Shown: positions 26,791-38,979 of the stretch, piece by piece
Position numbering within the stretch: position 1 is the stretch's first letter
Layout of the letters: each line of letters starts with the position of its first letter
NCBI GenBank assembly: GCA_013399115.1
Contig: VXAA01001968.1
Location: forward strand, 740,540 to 804,539
From: Anseranas semipalmata
Lineage: Eukaryota; Chordata; Aves; Anseriformes; Anseranatidae
DNA length: 64,000 bases
Direction: 5' to 3'
Notes under the pieces: generated by a model
What the model saw: only the letters and a program-made list of their open reading frames with translations
Told to the model about the DNA's origin: nothing
Databases searched by the model: none
Translations under genes and position numbers: made by a program

Positions 26791-28571
26791 TTTTGACCTG
26801 CCAGAACCGGGGCTGATTTTATCGGAGCGCGGCTGCCTGTAATCTCGCATCTATGCCTCACCACCCTACCCGCTGCTATCAGAGCTTTACTCTTTGCAGC
26901 AGTTGTGGCTCTATTGACTCTGGGGCTGGTTTTGCAGCAATCCAGTGCATCTCCAGTTATCAAACTTCCAGAAAGGTAACACATGCAGTCTGACTCCTTA
27001 CTGTCCCCACAGTCCTGTAGTGACAGAAGAAAGGCAGTATTTTTTTCAGAGCCTGCTGTGTGAAGAGGGAAGGATTTGGAGCATCTTCTCCCTGATTAGC
27101 TAATTCGCTTCCATCACCCCTCCACCCCCAAATGCAATTCTCCAGCATAATCTAAACAAGGAAGCTGAAACAAACAGCTTCACAGTGTGACTATAACCTA
27201 TTCAAGTCATTTTAAAGACAGCAGATGTTTTATAGGCTAAGATTTTCAGCGCTGTGACTTCACTGACCTCTGCTACTCAGCAGGAGGCTCAAAGTAGGCC
27301 AGGGGCTGTGGACAATTAAAACTTAAAATCTTTCATTACCAGACACCAGGTCTCCAGGTCACTCTGATGCTTCAATGCACCTTCTGTCACTCTTCGCTCA
27401 GGGCAGGTCAAACTGTGACAGACTCTGCTCAAAGCCTTCAGAGCCAGCTGTGGCCTGCTGCCAATGGTCACTTCTTTCAAGAAGACAAAAAGAAACTATC
27501 TGATCCCTTCAGTGACCTGTGGATCTGGTAAAGCTTAGTAGAGTCCATCCTCTGTATCAGATCTGAGAAATGCTCCAGAAGCTTGCTTCTCTTCAATGCT
27601 TTCCAGACCTACCAGTAACACTATGAGCATCAGCAGTAATATAGGCCATATTGTCCTCACCATTTCACAGCTGTCACTCAAAGCACGTTGTACTTCCAGA
27701 GCTTCACCTGTTCTAAGCAGCAGAAACGACTTTCAGTGTCACTTGGCATTTCATGATGTGTTGGCACCTTTTATAAGGAAATTTTCAGGATTGGATGAAG
27801 GACCAATTTCTAAAGGCATTTGTGAGGCTCAGCTCAATGGTACTATCCAAGCATTCCTGAAGGCAGGATTGACTCATGCAGATCATCTCCCCTGGTGCCT
27901 GCCACAAACAACACAGTTTGTCTGGTCAGTGTAGGATGCTTTCCTGATTCTGAATGAAGTGAAAAGAGGATAAATTTCTCCACCCAAACGCAAAATTCTG
28001 CTGAAGAGAATCAGGCTCTCAGCTAAGAAGCTGTTATTTCCTTCATTTTTCCCAACAACTGTTACTCTTTTGAGTATCCTTTTCACTGATCTTTGTTGTT
28101 GTCTCTCTGCAGCATTACAAATTACCATGACCACAATCTGGCTCATGAATTTCTTTATGTTTCTTGCTGATTTTCTACAAGTGAAAGAGTCAGTGGAAGA
28201 GAACTAACTTTATATGTTGTTAAAAATAGAGCTGAACTACTGCAAATAGCTATGAATCCTAGGACAAGTTTCCTCCAATATTGTCAGTGTCTGGATATGA
28301 GACGTTAAATCATTTTCTTCCTGTTTTTAGCCTTCCTTAGATTATCAGAGATCGGCCACAGCTGGAGACAGAGGACAATCCCAATCTACTGGTGGTTTTC
28401 TAGAATTGAGATCCCACACATGACTGGTTTGTAGACACAAATCTGGGTTAAACAACTGCCCAATTTGGAGGCTGGAATGGTTTTTCTCTATATTATGTTG
28501 ACCTGGATCATCCATGAGGGTTTTTGTTGTGTTCCTCTGTCATATGGGGCACATCTAGTGTGTCCCATATT
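26791..28571. other. unique sequence between the old CR1 and the U6-CR1 chimera
   Basis: No gene seen. At 26805-26880 there is a small cluster of about six CpG dinucleotides, conspicuous in a CpG-poor window. The last 100 bases before the U6 copy contain no convincing vertebrate U6 promoter: CATATG lies near -31 instead of a TATA box, and I see no clear proximal sequence element near -65 to -48. A 112-codon + frame at 27596-27934 resembles nothing I know. Confidence 0.55.
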
Positions 28572-28577
28572 GTGCTC

Positions 28578-28628
<51 letters not shown>

Positions 28629-28678
28629 GGCCCCTGCGCAAGGATGACACGCAAATTCGTGAAGCGTTCCATATTTTT
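28572..28678 (+). ncRNA. U6 snRNA retrocopy, full length (part of U6-CR1 chimera)
   Basis: The 107 bases match, as far as I can recall it, the complete vertebrate U6 spliceosomal snRNA at every position. They begin GTGCTCGCTTCGGCAGCACA, contain the ACAGAGA box and the AGCATGG segment, and end CATATTTTT; the T-run continues to seven Ts. U6 normally pairs with U4 and the 5' splice site in the spliceosome and is transcribed by RNA polymerase III from an external PSE/TATA promoter. No such promoter is evident upstream, and the RNA sequence runs straight into CR1 LINE sequence at 28681. I therefore call it a retrotransposed copy made by template switching rather than a working gene. The alternative, a real U6 locus with CR1 inserted at its terminator, is less likely. 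Confidence 0.9.
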
Positions 28679-28680
28679 TT

Positions 28681-29129
28681 CTCTGGTGAGACCCCACCTG
28701 GAATACTGCGTGCAGGCCTGGGGCCCCCAGCACAAGAAGGATGTGGAGCTCTTGGAACGGGTCCAGAGGAGGGCCACTAAGATGATCAGAGGGCTGGAAC
28801 ACCTCTCCTATGAAGAAAGGTTGAGGGAACTGGGCTTGTTTAGCTTGGAGAAGAGAAGGCTCCGGGGAGACCTCATTGCGGCCTTCCAGTACTTGAAGGG
28901 AGCGTATAAACAGGAGGGGGAACGCGTGTTCACACACGTTGATAGTGATAGGACAAGGGGGAATGGTTACAAACTAAGACAGGGGAGATTTAGGTTGGAT
29001 ATTAGGAGGAAGTTTTTCACTCAGAGGGTGGTGAGGCACTGGAACAGGTTGCCCAGAGAGGTTGTGGATGCCCCATCCCTGGAGGCATTCAAGGCCAGGC
29101 TGGATGTGGCGCTGGGCAGCCTGCTCTAG
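28681..29129 (+). pseudogene. CR1 ORF2 C-terminal fragment
   Basis: About 149 uninterrupted codons encode the carboxyl end of the CR1 ORF2 polyprotein. Hallmarks in order are [80 protein letters not shown] and [19 protein letters not shown]. This is the region after the reverse-transcriptase catalytic core. The endonuclease and the RT active site are absent, so it cannot be an active enzyme. The open frame happens to continue upstream into the U6 part, to an ATG at 28644. Confidence 0.9.
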
Positions 29130-29201
29130 TAGTTGGCAACCCTGCCCAGAGCAGGGGGGTTGAAACTAGATGATCTTTAAGGTCCTTTTCAACCTATGCC
29201 G

Positions 29202-29226
29202 TTCTATGATTCTATGATTCTATGAT
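29202..29226 (+). repeat. CR1 terminal ATTCTATG repeat
   Basis: Three overlapping TTCTATGA units form the characteristic 3' terminus of bird CR1, which the CR1 reverse transcriptase recognises in cis. They mark the exact right end of the insertion. Confidence 0.95.
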
Positions 29227-30598
29227 CTAGGATATTTACTCAATTAATTGCCTCCAGGTTCCTTAGTATCCTCTTGCATGATCCCAGGACACAGCTAGGT
29301 GCTGATATCCCCAATATGCTTGGTCAGGTACATTAAAGTTGAAGCCCCAGATCTTAAGTTTACTGTGGAGGCCTAGAAAAAAGGTTAATTATCAGTGATG
29401 GGAGGTTTGGTTGTAATATCGACATTTTGGGTGATTACACATGATGGATTCGACGGCCAAAATACGTTTTCAAGCCTTACATTCCTAACTGTCTTTTAAC
29501 CTATTCACGGTAGTAAGATCTGTGTCAACTAGTAAATGTAGAACATGGTTCTCAGGCTAAACTTCTTTGGGGAATTTACTTTTTCAATGTTAAATTGGAA
29601 AATTATAACACCAACTACCATGAATGCTAGAATATGCTCTCTCAGGTGGGGTTACTATAAAGGCTTGCAGTGCAGATCCACATAACTGTGGAAATAAAAG
29701 GAAGGAATAAAATGAACTTTGCATTCTGATCTGTTCCAGGCAGTTTAAACACTATCAACACTTATTTTTTCCATTTTCATCATTATATCTGGGGGGTGAT
29801 TTCTGATGTAGTGGCCTCTGACTTTAGGACTTTTAATGGGGTCATGCAATGAGCTGGGTGCAAGAACGATTTCAGCCAGCTCAGTGGCATTATATAAAGA
29901 TCTGTGAACCAGTTTCTGGAGTTCAAGTACACGTAAAGCATCAATTGACTTCAACAATGATTTACAAATGTAGATAGAGGGGCATAATCCTGCTTTGAAT
30001 GCTACTGGCTTCAGTATGTCGCCCACATGCAGAGTAAACCCTTTTGTTTGCCATGTCTTATTTAATGTAAATACCAAATACTACTCTTGTTTCAGCATTT
30101 CCTGGTACTCTGCAGCTAAATCTGTAATTTTATGTTCTAAACCAACTGATTCAGGATTTACGAGTAAGTTTTTAGTAATGATCTGCCAAGTGTGGAATTA
30201 TTGCATTGGTTGCTTAAATGAAAAAAAAAAAAAGAAAGAAAGAAAGAAAAAAGAGTCACTGTTGTGACCCTATTTTTCGTGCTCTAACTCAGCCTCCTGC
30301 ACTGCCTTTTCAATAGAGGAGCAGAGCACGTAACCAAGAGCAGAGAGCAGTGATGCTGTCTGTAATTCCTCCCCCAGGCTCCCCCCTGGTATCTGGATTT
30401 CAGTCCCTGAGTTTTAAAAGGTCATCTAACAAAAAGAGAATACCACATTATTCATTCCTTACACCCCCTCCCTCCCTGTCCTGTCTCTCCCCCTGTTGGG
30501 GACAAATGCAGAAATTAGCAGTCAATGTCTATTTAAAAACATTACTTGTACCTAAAGTGGAACTACTGACCCTCCGAAATTTTTCATTCACTTTGATC

Positions 30599-30630
<32 letters not shown>

Positions 30631-33600
30631 NCTAAAAAGCAGCTATTATCACCCCAGCCCTCCCAGCCCTTTCCCAGGCATCTTCTGTAGACTGCTGCAC
30701 TCAACCTGGTGTGTACAGCACAGGGACAAGGGTCACTAGGAACCCCTAATCTTTGCCAATTGGATTTGGCATGGTTCACTGGCAAAATAATTCCCTTGGT
30801 TAAGGTCCTTAGTTTCCACCCCTTTCTAGGAAAAATGTCCAGGTTTTCAGTAGCTCTGCCCAACATACAAGGGATGCAGCCAACATCTGGTGAGACATTA
30901 GATATGCTGGAGAAGGATGCTGGGTCTGCTAGGGGAGGCCCTCATCTCACTGCAGTGGCTGGACCAAATCTAGTAACCTAAGTAGGGTATACCCTTATTG
31001 CCTTTGAACCACACCAGAGGACGGACCCCAGCTCCTGACCCAACTGGTGTTCAAGTTAACCACTAACACCTGCACCACCTGGAGCAGACTGGCCATAACT
31101 CCACTTCATCTAGGATCTCTTCTGAGTCCTGTGTGGAGTTCCTGTAGCACTGATCCATAATTTCTATCTGCCTTTCATCTTCAACTGCATAAAATAGCAA
31201 GAACACTGGGTTCACAGTGAGGTTTTCATATCATGACATCAGCCAAGACAGCACATTCGCACCCCAGGACTTGGCAGGAACCTGTCTATGGAGGGGTAAC
31301 AAGGCCATACTGGTATAGCAGTGGAGAACTGCCTGGGGCAGAAGGAGCTGAACTGACATGATCTGTGCCTACTCTGCATGTGTGGCAGTCACGGGATGTT
31401 CTGTTCATTCTTAAATAACGTTTCAGTTAACATACCGCAGTCAGCAGATATAGGAGAGAGAAAATGGTATGGTCCTGCTACTGTTTATACTCAGTACTCT
31501 CTGACAATAGAACTAGCACATGCATATATTACTAAGATCCAACATATCTGTTGCAGCACATCAAAATAATCTTGTTTATCTGGTCATCTTGTGTTCAAGG
31601 TTATTAGCTTATTATTTAAGTATCTTTTAGCAACCAGTATCGTTCAGTGGGCAAGGGTGCCTGTATTTTAAAATAGTTTCATTACTTCTGTGCTATATAG
31701 TCTAAGCTCTAATATGCTCACTGAGAGAGACTCTGGTTGGAGATAAATCAGGAAATGCTTTCAGAAAAAAAAATGTCATTTCTCCTTTCTTGTCATTGCT
31801 TCTTTATTATAATCCTTATTTGTTGCAGCTCCGTGCAGCAATTTCTTCACCAGGATTGCTTTCTGGTGAACTTTTTCCAACTTCAGCTGCCACAGAAATC
31901 CCTCATCGTATCTGCATTCCTGTGTCATCTGCACCCTGTTCTCCCAGAGCTGCCAGGAGACTGAGGACTCTAAATCTTCTCTGGTTTTTGTCCATTCCTG
32001 TTCTCGTCTGTACAGTGCAGGGAAATGCACAAATTGTACAGTCCTCACAAATAATGCAGTGCCCAGTCCAAAGCCTGTTAACTTAATGGAGAGTGTTATC
32101 AGTTTTAACGGACCTGTTCCTTATTCCACGAAGAAACAGTGCAGGTCTTCACTAATGCTGACTTCAGTGGAAATAAATCAATGTGCAGCAGCGGAAGATC
32201 TAAATTTTGAAGAAAACAGCTTGTGAGCAGGGCACTGCCTCTGTCTGTCCATCACACACAATGTGAGCATGACAATGGCAGTGCCTGGTGCCTGCTGTCT
32301 CCAGAAGCAAAAAGGAGAGCTGCACCCTAACCACGACAGACGAACAATGAAGGGAAGGCAGTGAATATGCCAAGAGGTGCCAAATCAATACAGCTCCAGA
32401 TATGTGTGGATATATTTATATCCACAGCAGTTATTGGTATTCCTCTGAAGGAGATGTGCGTACTACCTGTCTTTTCAGGCTGTGTTTAGGCTAAGAGAAG
32501 TCAGCCTCTTCATAAATCTTGTAAAAATTGGTGTCCAAGAGGCACACCCCCGAGGAGAGACATATCTTATTTAGGGGTGCAAATCCACAGCCACTTTAAT
32601 CCTCCCACGGTGCCACAGAAAGGGTTGCTTCAACAGCCCTGTGCCTTACCCAGGTATTCCCTTCTCTTTCTTTTTGTCATTGCTGTTTTAGTCAATGGCT
32701 CAGTGACCAAGAAACTGAGCTGGCTGAAACCTAACTAAAAAACAAACAAACAACAACAAAACGAAACAAAACATAAGAGGAGTAGTTCTCTACCAGCTCA
32801 ATTCCCTGTCCAGGTTCCCCATGAAAATGAGCTTTAGCACAAGGGAGTGGGCAGGATTGTACAGCCAAGAGGAGGGAGGGAAGAGGATCACTGATTTTCT
32901 GCAGCAGCTGAGGCTGATGTATTAAGGAGACAGTATCCCACAGCAGATGAGATAACCCCTCCTCTGGAAGCACTTTCCCTTTACTGACTGCAGAGGAAGT
33001 CCACACAGACTGTTTCAGCTTGAACAATTAAATTTTCAACATCTGTAATGAGGTGAAACGTATCCCACATGTGAGGAAGGAGGTTTCCAGGGCAGAGAAG
33101 CACATATACATCAGAGCTGTGCAAAGCCACTGCTTCAGACTGCATATAACCCAGAAGCCTAAACCAGCTGATCCCATTCATTTTGTTTTGTAATTCTAGG
33201 GTTTGGACAAGCTAGAAGCAGTAAGCTCTTCCTGAACTTAAAATAACCTTATAATTGCAACAGCTCCTGTTGGGAGTGATGGAGGGCTAAGAATACGTGT
33301 CCCTGTTCAGATCTAGGGAAAAGCTGGTGTGAAAGGATAGGATTTATTAGTGTGGGAGGAAACCAGACTGAAATAGGCCAATTATTAATATATATGTGTG
33401 TATATATAGATAGATATAGACTTTTTTCTCCTGATTCTTTCCCTTCCTACTGGACTTTGCGTAAGGAGCAAGCTCACTCTGAACCTGAGGCAAAGCTCAG
33501 CCTGCCAGAAAACCTTCTGCCTTCTAAGTCCATGGAGACGTAGAAAAGACATCACCAGAATAGCAATGATATTGCTATAAAGACTTTCAGCTTTTCATTC

Positions 33601-36600
33601 TAAAGTAAATGTATGCCTGCTTTTTGAAACCAGCAGAAAAATACAAAAGCATTTTAGGGGTCTTATGTGAACAAGCAAAGGCTGGTATCAGCAAAGAAGG
33701 CTCCTAAGATATCAGAGAAATATTCAGAGTCCAGAATATTAGGGAACGCAACTCCCTTCTTGCCATTCCCCAGATTGAAAGTAGCATGGGTGCTAACACT
33801 GGGATTTAACCAGCAACTGCTGCAGCAATCTCTTAGAGTACTGAACTTGCCACAGACTTTAATGATCTGAGTAAGGGGTAAGGACAGCAGAGGAAGGAGA
33901 GGCAGACAGAAATCAGAAGATGTGCCCAAATTCAGACTACGACTGCTCTGTATCTGCAGCAGTTTATAGCGTGCAGTGTCTTGCAGGTAACAGCCTACCT
34001 CCAGACCCTGTGCTCCAAGTGTTGGTGGCTCAGCCACTGGTTCAGAGGTTGCTCCGCTACCTGTGAAACCTTGGTGACCACCCAGGCCTCAACATCCTAA
34101 ACATGAATCTGAATCCATAGGCCCTGTGATCTACCGGTTCACAGGGACCAAAAGCACATACAAAATACGCAGAGCAAGGGAACTACCCTTAGCTTGTTCC
34201 TTGTACTTTCCTTTTGTTGACCCCCAAAACCTTTCGGTGTTGAAAGGCACCTTAAGGCCCATGCCTCATCCTGAGGCAAATGCTTTGGTTTATCAGTTTC
34301 AGGCCTCCTGAGATGCATGTAAGGTCTTTCACTCTCTTTAGTCAAACTGTTTTATTTTATAGAAAATCTAGCTGATTACAAGTTTAAAAAAAAAAAAGAA
34401 GGGGAATATAAGCAAACTGCTTAACCTTTTTCCCAGAAAATGGACACTTCTATAGGAATTTTTAGGGGAAAAGACACTGAGAAGAGAGTACAGAGAATCG
34501 TGAAAGAAGCTTGGACACTGAAATAGGAATGATTACTCTCAGGATTTGCAATTTAGTATTGATTTAGAGCCACCTGACTTAAAAAGATCCTTAAGGCCAT
34601 GTGCTCAAGGCTGAGGCAATATAAGGTATTTCTTAATAGCTCAAGGTTATCCCAGGACAGCTTGAGGAAACTCAAACTAGGTCTAGTCAGGGCTAGATAC
34701 TCTGCGAGCAGCAAGTTATCTCCATCCTGACAGATGGCATTGCTGCAAATGAGCTAAAGAGGAAGGTGATATGACAAAGAGAGGGGGCTGGGACAAGGGG
34801 CTGTGACAATGGCTTTTTCTGAATGGGGGATTTGTGAAGCTTAACCCCAAATTTCAGTGTTAAAAATGAGGAAAGAGTAGATTTGATGAAGGGTGACAGA
34901 CATCAGCCTGGACCACTTGACCTTTCTGGGAAGGCAAGCGGAAGGAAGCGGGATTGCTTTTAGGAGGTGTCAAAACAAAGAAGGCTAATGTTTTTCTCTG
35001 AAAGAAGCAAGGGTGGTAGCTCAAAATTGGACAAACTCAGTAATCTTTTAAAACATTTTTGGGTAGTGTCCAAGCTCAGTGCAGAAAGCCCATCTGGAGG
35101 GATGAGAACTGGCAGAGTTATTTATAGGTGATATTAGCAATATTTTGGGGTGATTGGTTCCCACAGGCTGCATGGATATGAAGCACATAACAGAGCTCAT
35201 TTCCTGAGGACAAACATAATTCATTACCCAGCTATCTAGCCCTAATATTCCTTGACCTAACTTCATTTCAGTGAAGACCAAGTCCAACAGAATTACATTG
35301 GCACAGGAATGGGCTTTCGGACTAACAGCCCTCTTACTGCTAAATGACAAAAAGGCAAAAATATTCTCTCTTTTCCATCTTTTTCAAAAGTGCCTAACCC
35401 AAAATTGGCAGAAGTCAACATGGAGTTTTTCCCTGGACTTCAGCAGATGTTGGATCATAACATCCCTGGGAACGAGAGCACTTCTGTCATTTACCAACCA
35501 CTTCCTTATGACAGATAAAGGAACTGTAAGCATCTAAATTTATAGTAAAAGTCCTCACCAGCCATAAAATGCAGATAACTGAAAAGCTGCAGCAGCTCCT
35601 ATAAAGTTACTGTAGCTGAAGCTGAGATTGTTGATTTGGGGTAAATAATCTCTGTGTTGTCTTTAGCCATTGCGGGTTTAAAAATTATGCTTACTTTTCC
35701 TCTCTTTCTTTCATAAACAAGAAAGCAGTTGTTCTGTAATAGGCTTTCTAACAAGTAATGAGATCAAGGTAAAATGAAAGTTAAATATTGCTTCTTTCCC
35801 TTGGCACCGTTATTTGAATGTTCTCAACGTTATTAATGTCAAAATACCTTGGAGTGAAATAAGAGCAGTTTATCTGACATCAAGAGGGTGGTTTATTTTC
35901 CTTGCTTGCCTCACTTAACAGTGGATTGAACAAAGTAATGGGGAATAGAAAGGGCAGGTCCTGATACAGGGGAAATGCTTGCAGCCCAGAAGCAGAACGA
36001 GCAGCTCGGGGCGAGGACACAGCCCAGAGAGCTGCTGTGCAAAGGGGGTGCCATGGGGCACACGCCTGGCTCTGTGTGCTCTCCTGTCCTCAAGGGCAAA
36101 GCCTCAGGGTAAAGGGCCCTGCTAAAGGGTTTTTCAGCTCAGAATAGGGCTTAGAAGAGGGAACAGATAGTGCTGACTGTTTACCAGGTAGGACAGAAGA
36201 AATCACTCGTCTCCCTTCTCTCTGAATTGTGGAGGCAGGGGAAAGAAGACAAAATCCTAAATCTATTTATATCTCAGACGTGGCTATGATGGGAGATATT
36301 TTCAAGTCCATCCCTGCCTGATACAGAATTGAATCCATGTCTTCCACCTCCCCAGGCAGCTGCTCAGCAGGCTGCCAACAGCCTGGAACAAGATTTCCTT
36401 GGTCTCCCCAGGTTGAGTTGTCCCAGCAAGTACAAGGATTAAATATTAATTGAACCGGAGAGACCTGTGAGAGAGGGAAAGCATAAGCAATGCTATCTGG
36501 AGCAGCTTAATGGGGAGAGGGCGAGGGAAGGCTCTCTGGGGTGCCCTGCCTGCAGTAGCAGACCTAGGTCTGTGTACCCACTCCTGCAGCGAGGTGCTTG

Positions 36601-38373
36601 TGTGCACCCATGCCAAAGTAACACCTGCAAGGGTAAGCAAAGCAAAAGCATTGCACCCAGCAGCAGGAAGAAATGGGGAAATCATTGTGCCTGGGGAAAA
36701 TGCTCGGAGGGGACCTTGGTCTGTGCGGGTCCCAAGATTGTGGACAGAGGTTACCATGATATGCTGCTGCTCTCTGCAAGGTTATGCTGCTTCTGGCCAG
36801 CAGTGCCCTCCACAGCGAAATATTGCAGCTGTGCAGCAGCCAGATACTTTTGCAAAGCAGTTTCAGACTGGAAATTAAAAAAGAGGAAAAAAACAGCTTG
36901 ATCTTACTGAAACATCATAGTGCTGTAAATATATAAAAGCATCCAGGAGCAATCAGCAGTGGGATAAGGAGGTATTTTTCCTCTAGAAGGCAGTGCCATT
37001 TTTGTGCAAGGAGATTTGGACAGCCCATAAGATCGTACACTTATAACTCCAGAAGAGGGAATATCTTCCAGCTCACAGAGGACTGGATGTCAGCATCTGC
37101 GCAGCAAAATAAGGGCTTGGTTCTGGCAAGGTAGGCACTGGATTCACTGCTGCAGGTAATGGAGTCACTAACACGTGCCAGTCACTTGGGCAAAGAGACA
37201 AGCAGGGCAATTAGCTCATATTTTAGTGCTTAGCTATTTGGCAATTAGTTCACACTGCTGCATCTCCAGTGCAGTATTATACACAAGCTGGATTGCAGGT
37301 TTACCTACAGGGGATAGAGCCAAATTTTTCTTATACCGTGAAACAAGGTATACCCTGATACACCCTTCAGGGTGAGGAAGAAAGGATATTTGGGGGTGGT
37401 CTTGATTTTATCCAAGATTATTTTCACCTGAAATGTGGGAGCACTACTAAAAGAAGACTTCAGCATTTGTTGGTTACATAGCAAAGTCTCACTGTTTGTC
37501 AGGGACTTATCTGAATTTCAGGAAATGAGAGCCGAGAGTAACTCAATATCAGTATTGTTGTTTTTAATATGTATTTTGACCATAAAAGAGCAAGCAGAAG
37601 CATTTCCAGTAGCGTGAAGCTCACAGGATCATAACTACAGGAGCTGCTGCCTTTACCACAGTATTCACAACAGAAAGGAAATTATGTGCACAGAAGTTAA
37701 AATGCAATAAGAAAGTTGATCTTACTTTTGCAGAGTTTGGAACTACAGCTGAAAAAATTTAGGGGATGTTTGGTTGTACCAACTGTTATTTATGATGGTT
37801 GCAAATGAATGAAATATCCTCTGCATTAATCCCTTCTGGAAATACAAGGCTTTCCTATGCCTTATGTCTTTTTAAAACATAATACAAAACAGAGACCATA
37901 GAAAAATATATGGACAAACATAAATATGAGTTTTTTTTCCTTCAATGCATCTATGCAGCATGAGTACCTACAAATTTATATTATAGCTCTACTGCCATCA
38001 AGTGATAGAAAGATTTTTAGTGAAGATATTAAAAAAAAAAAAAAGAGAAAAAAAGAAAAAAAAAAGTCCATGCAAGTTATAGGAGCTACAGAGCTCCTAC
38101 ACAGAACTGAAGCATATTTAATATTCCTCCCTGCCTCTTCCCCATGAATGGTAGCTATGGTTACCCACAGCAAACTGAAAAACTCTTCATGAACTGCAAC
38201 CCAAGAAAAGGCAAGGAGCCTAATTAAAGTACACATCAAGATTTAGTTATTGTTTGTGGTTAGCACGGATGAAGAAAATCCGTGTGCGTGACCTTTCTTA
38301 GCTCTTGCTTTGCATAATGTGCCAGGAGCAATAGGAGCGAACTACTACTTGTTACCAGCAAAGATGCTACAGC
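29227..38373. other. unique non-coding sequence
   Basis: No gene or identifiable transposon. Simple tracts include an A-rich run with GAAA units at 30221-30254, (TG)15 at 30601-30630 next to an N, CAAA/CAACAA tracts near 32738-32772, and an A-rich run at 38031-38065. GC content rises locally at about 36.0-36.8 kb, where overlapping open frames on both strands (up to 144 codons) reflect composition rather than coding. Confidence 0.55.
30601..30630. repeat. (TG)15 dinucleotide repeat, followed by N
   Basis: Fifteen TG units end directly in a single unresolved base at 30631. The true length is unknown. Open frames crossing it on both strands are artefacts. Confidence 0.95.
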
Positions 38374-38979
38374 TTGGGAGCTGACTGCCAGTCATTTTCC
38401 TTCCCTTGGCAGCTCGTTGGTGACCCTGTACTCCAAGATATGGGCTGTTTCATCAGAGTGGAGAGGGAAGCTGAAGACCAAGCTGGTAACTTTGTCCAAA
38501 GCAGGTTAAGTCTCGAGCTGTTCCCTTCAAAACCGTGGGATGTCATGATAAAACTTAAGGAACAGCAGGAATCATATCTGGGATGGTTTCCTGGTGTGGT
38601 CCTACAGAGTCTGGGCTTTGGTCCTGAGAGAGACACCTCCAAAGACAGCCAGCACTCTGGGACCTATCCCAGGTTGATGGTGTCTGTGCTGCAATCCTTC
38701 TCTTTGCACTTTCCAGCCGGGTCTGCTCTCCCCTCTGCAACTCCAAAACAGCTGCCACCAGACCTACTCAACACAGGCTCTCCAACCTCCACTGTGTTTT
38801 CAACATCTGATGGTGGCAGGAAGGGGAAGTGCAAACTCCCAAGGTACCACCTCGCTGCACACACGTGGAAAAAGCTTGTGGAAAGGAGTTCCCACGGGGT
38901 ACCAAAAGGCATCTTTGTCTTGGAAGTGTCCCTTCTCCTCTCAGACCTCGTTAATGGCAGGTCTTCAGCCAACAGTTAG
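38374..38979 (+). other. 201-codon open frame of unknown status
   Basis: This is the longest open frame outside the recognisable LTR sequence. Its product would be about 201 residues, rich in Ser, Pro and Leu, with no signal peptide, membrane segment or motif that I recognise. The reverse strand also carries open frames of 91 and 102 codons over the same bases, as locally GC-richer sequence tends to do. In 64 kb a frame this long is not very improbable by chance; my rough estimate is a few tenths of one expected. I therefore do not call it a gene. A lineage-specific exon or lncRNA cannot be excluded. Confidence 0.15.

Larger units (their letters stand above)
28679..29226 (+). mobile_element. 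5'-truncated CR1 LINE, 3' end, fused to U6
   Basis: From 28681 the sequence is the last part of a chicken-repeat-1 type non-LTR retrotransposon. It holds the ORF2 tail ending with the stop at 29127-29129, then a short 3' UTR (CCCAGAGCAGGGGGGTTGAA, AACTAGATGATCTTTAAGG), and the terminal octamer array of ATTCTATG units ending at 29226. CR1 elements are usually 5'-truncated, lack a poly(A) tail and make poor or no target duplications; I see none here. The body is far better preserved than the other CR1 pieces in the window, so it is the youngest of them. The two or so Ts at the junction cannot be assigned to U6 or CR1. Confidence 0.95.

Noticed and set aside
28572..28678. Functional U6 snRNA gene
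   Set aside because: There is no clear PSE or TATA box upstream, and the direct fusion to CR1 fits a retrocopy better.
30350..30866. Open frames of 92 and 129 codons on opposite strands
   Set aside because: Both cross the (TG)n tract and an N, so their continuity is meaningless.
34225..34280. Possible CR1 3' end (GTTGAAAGGCACCTTAAGG)
   Set aside because: Only about 20 bp resemble CR1; the sequence on both sides does not continue the match.
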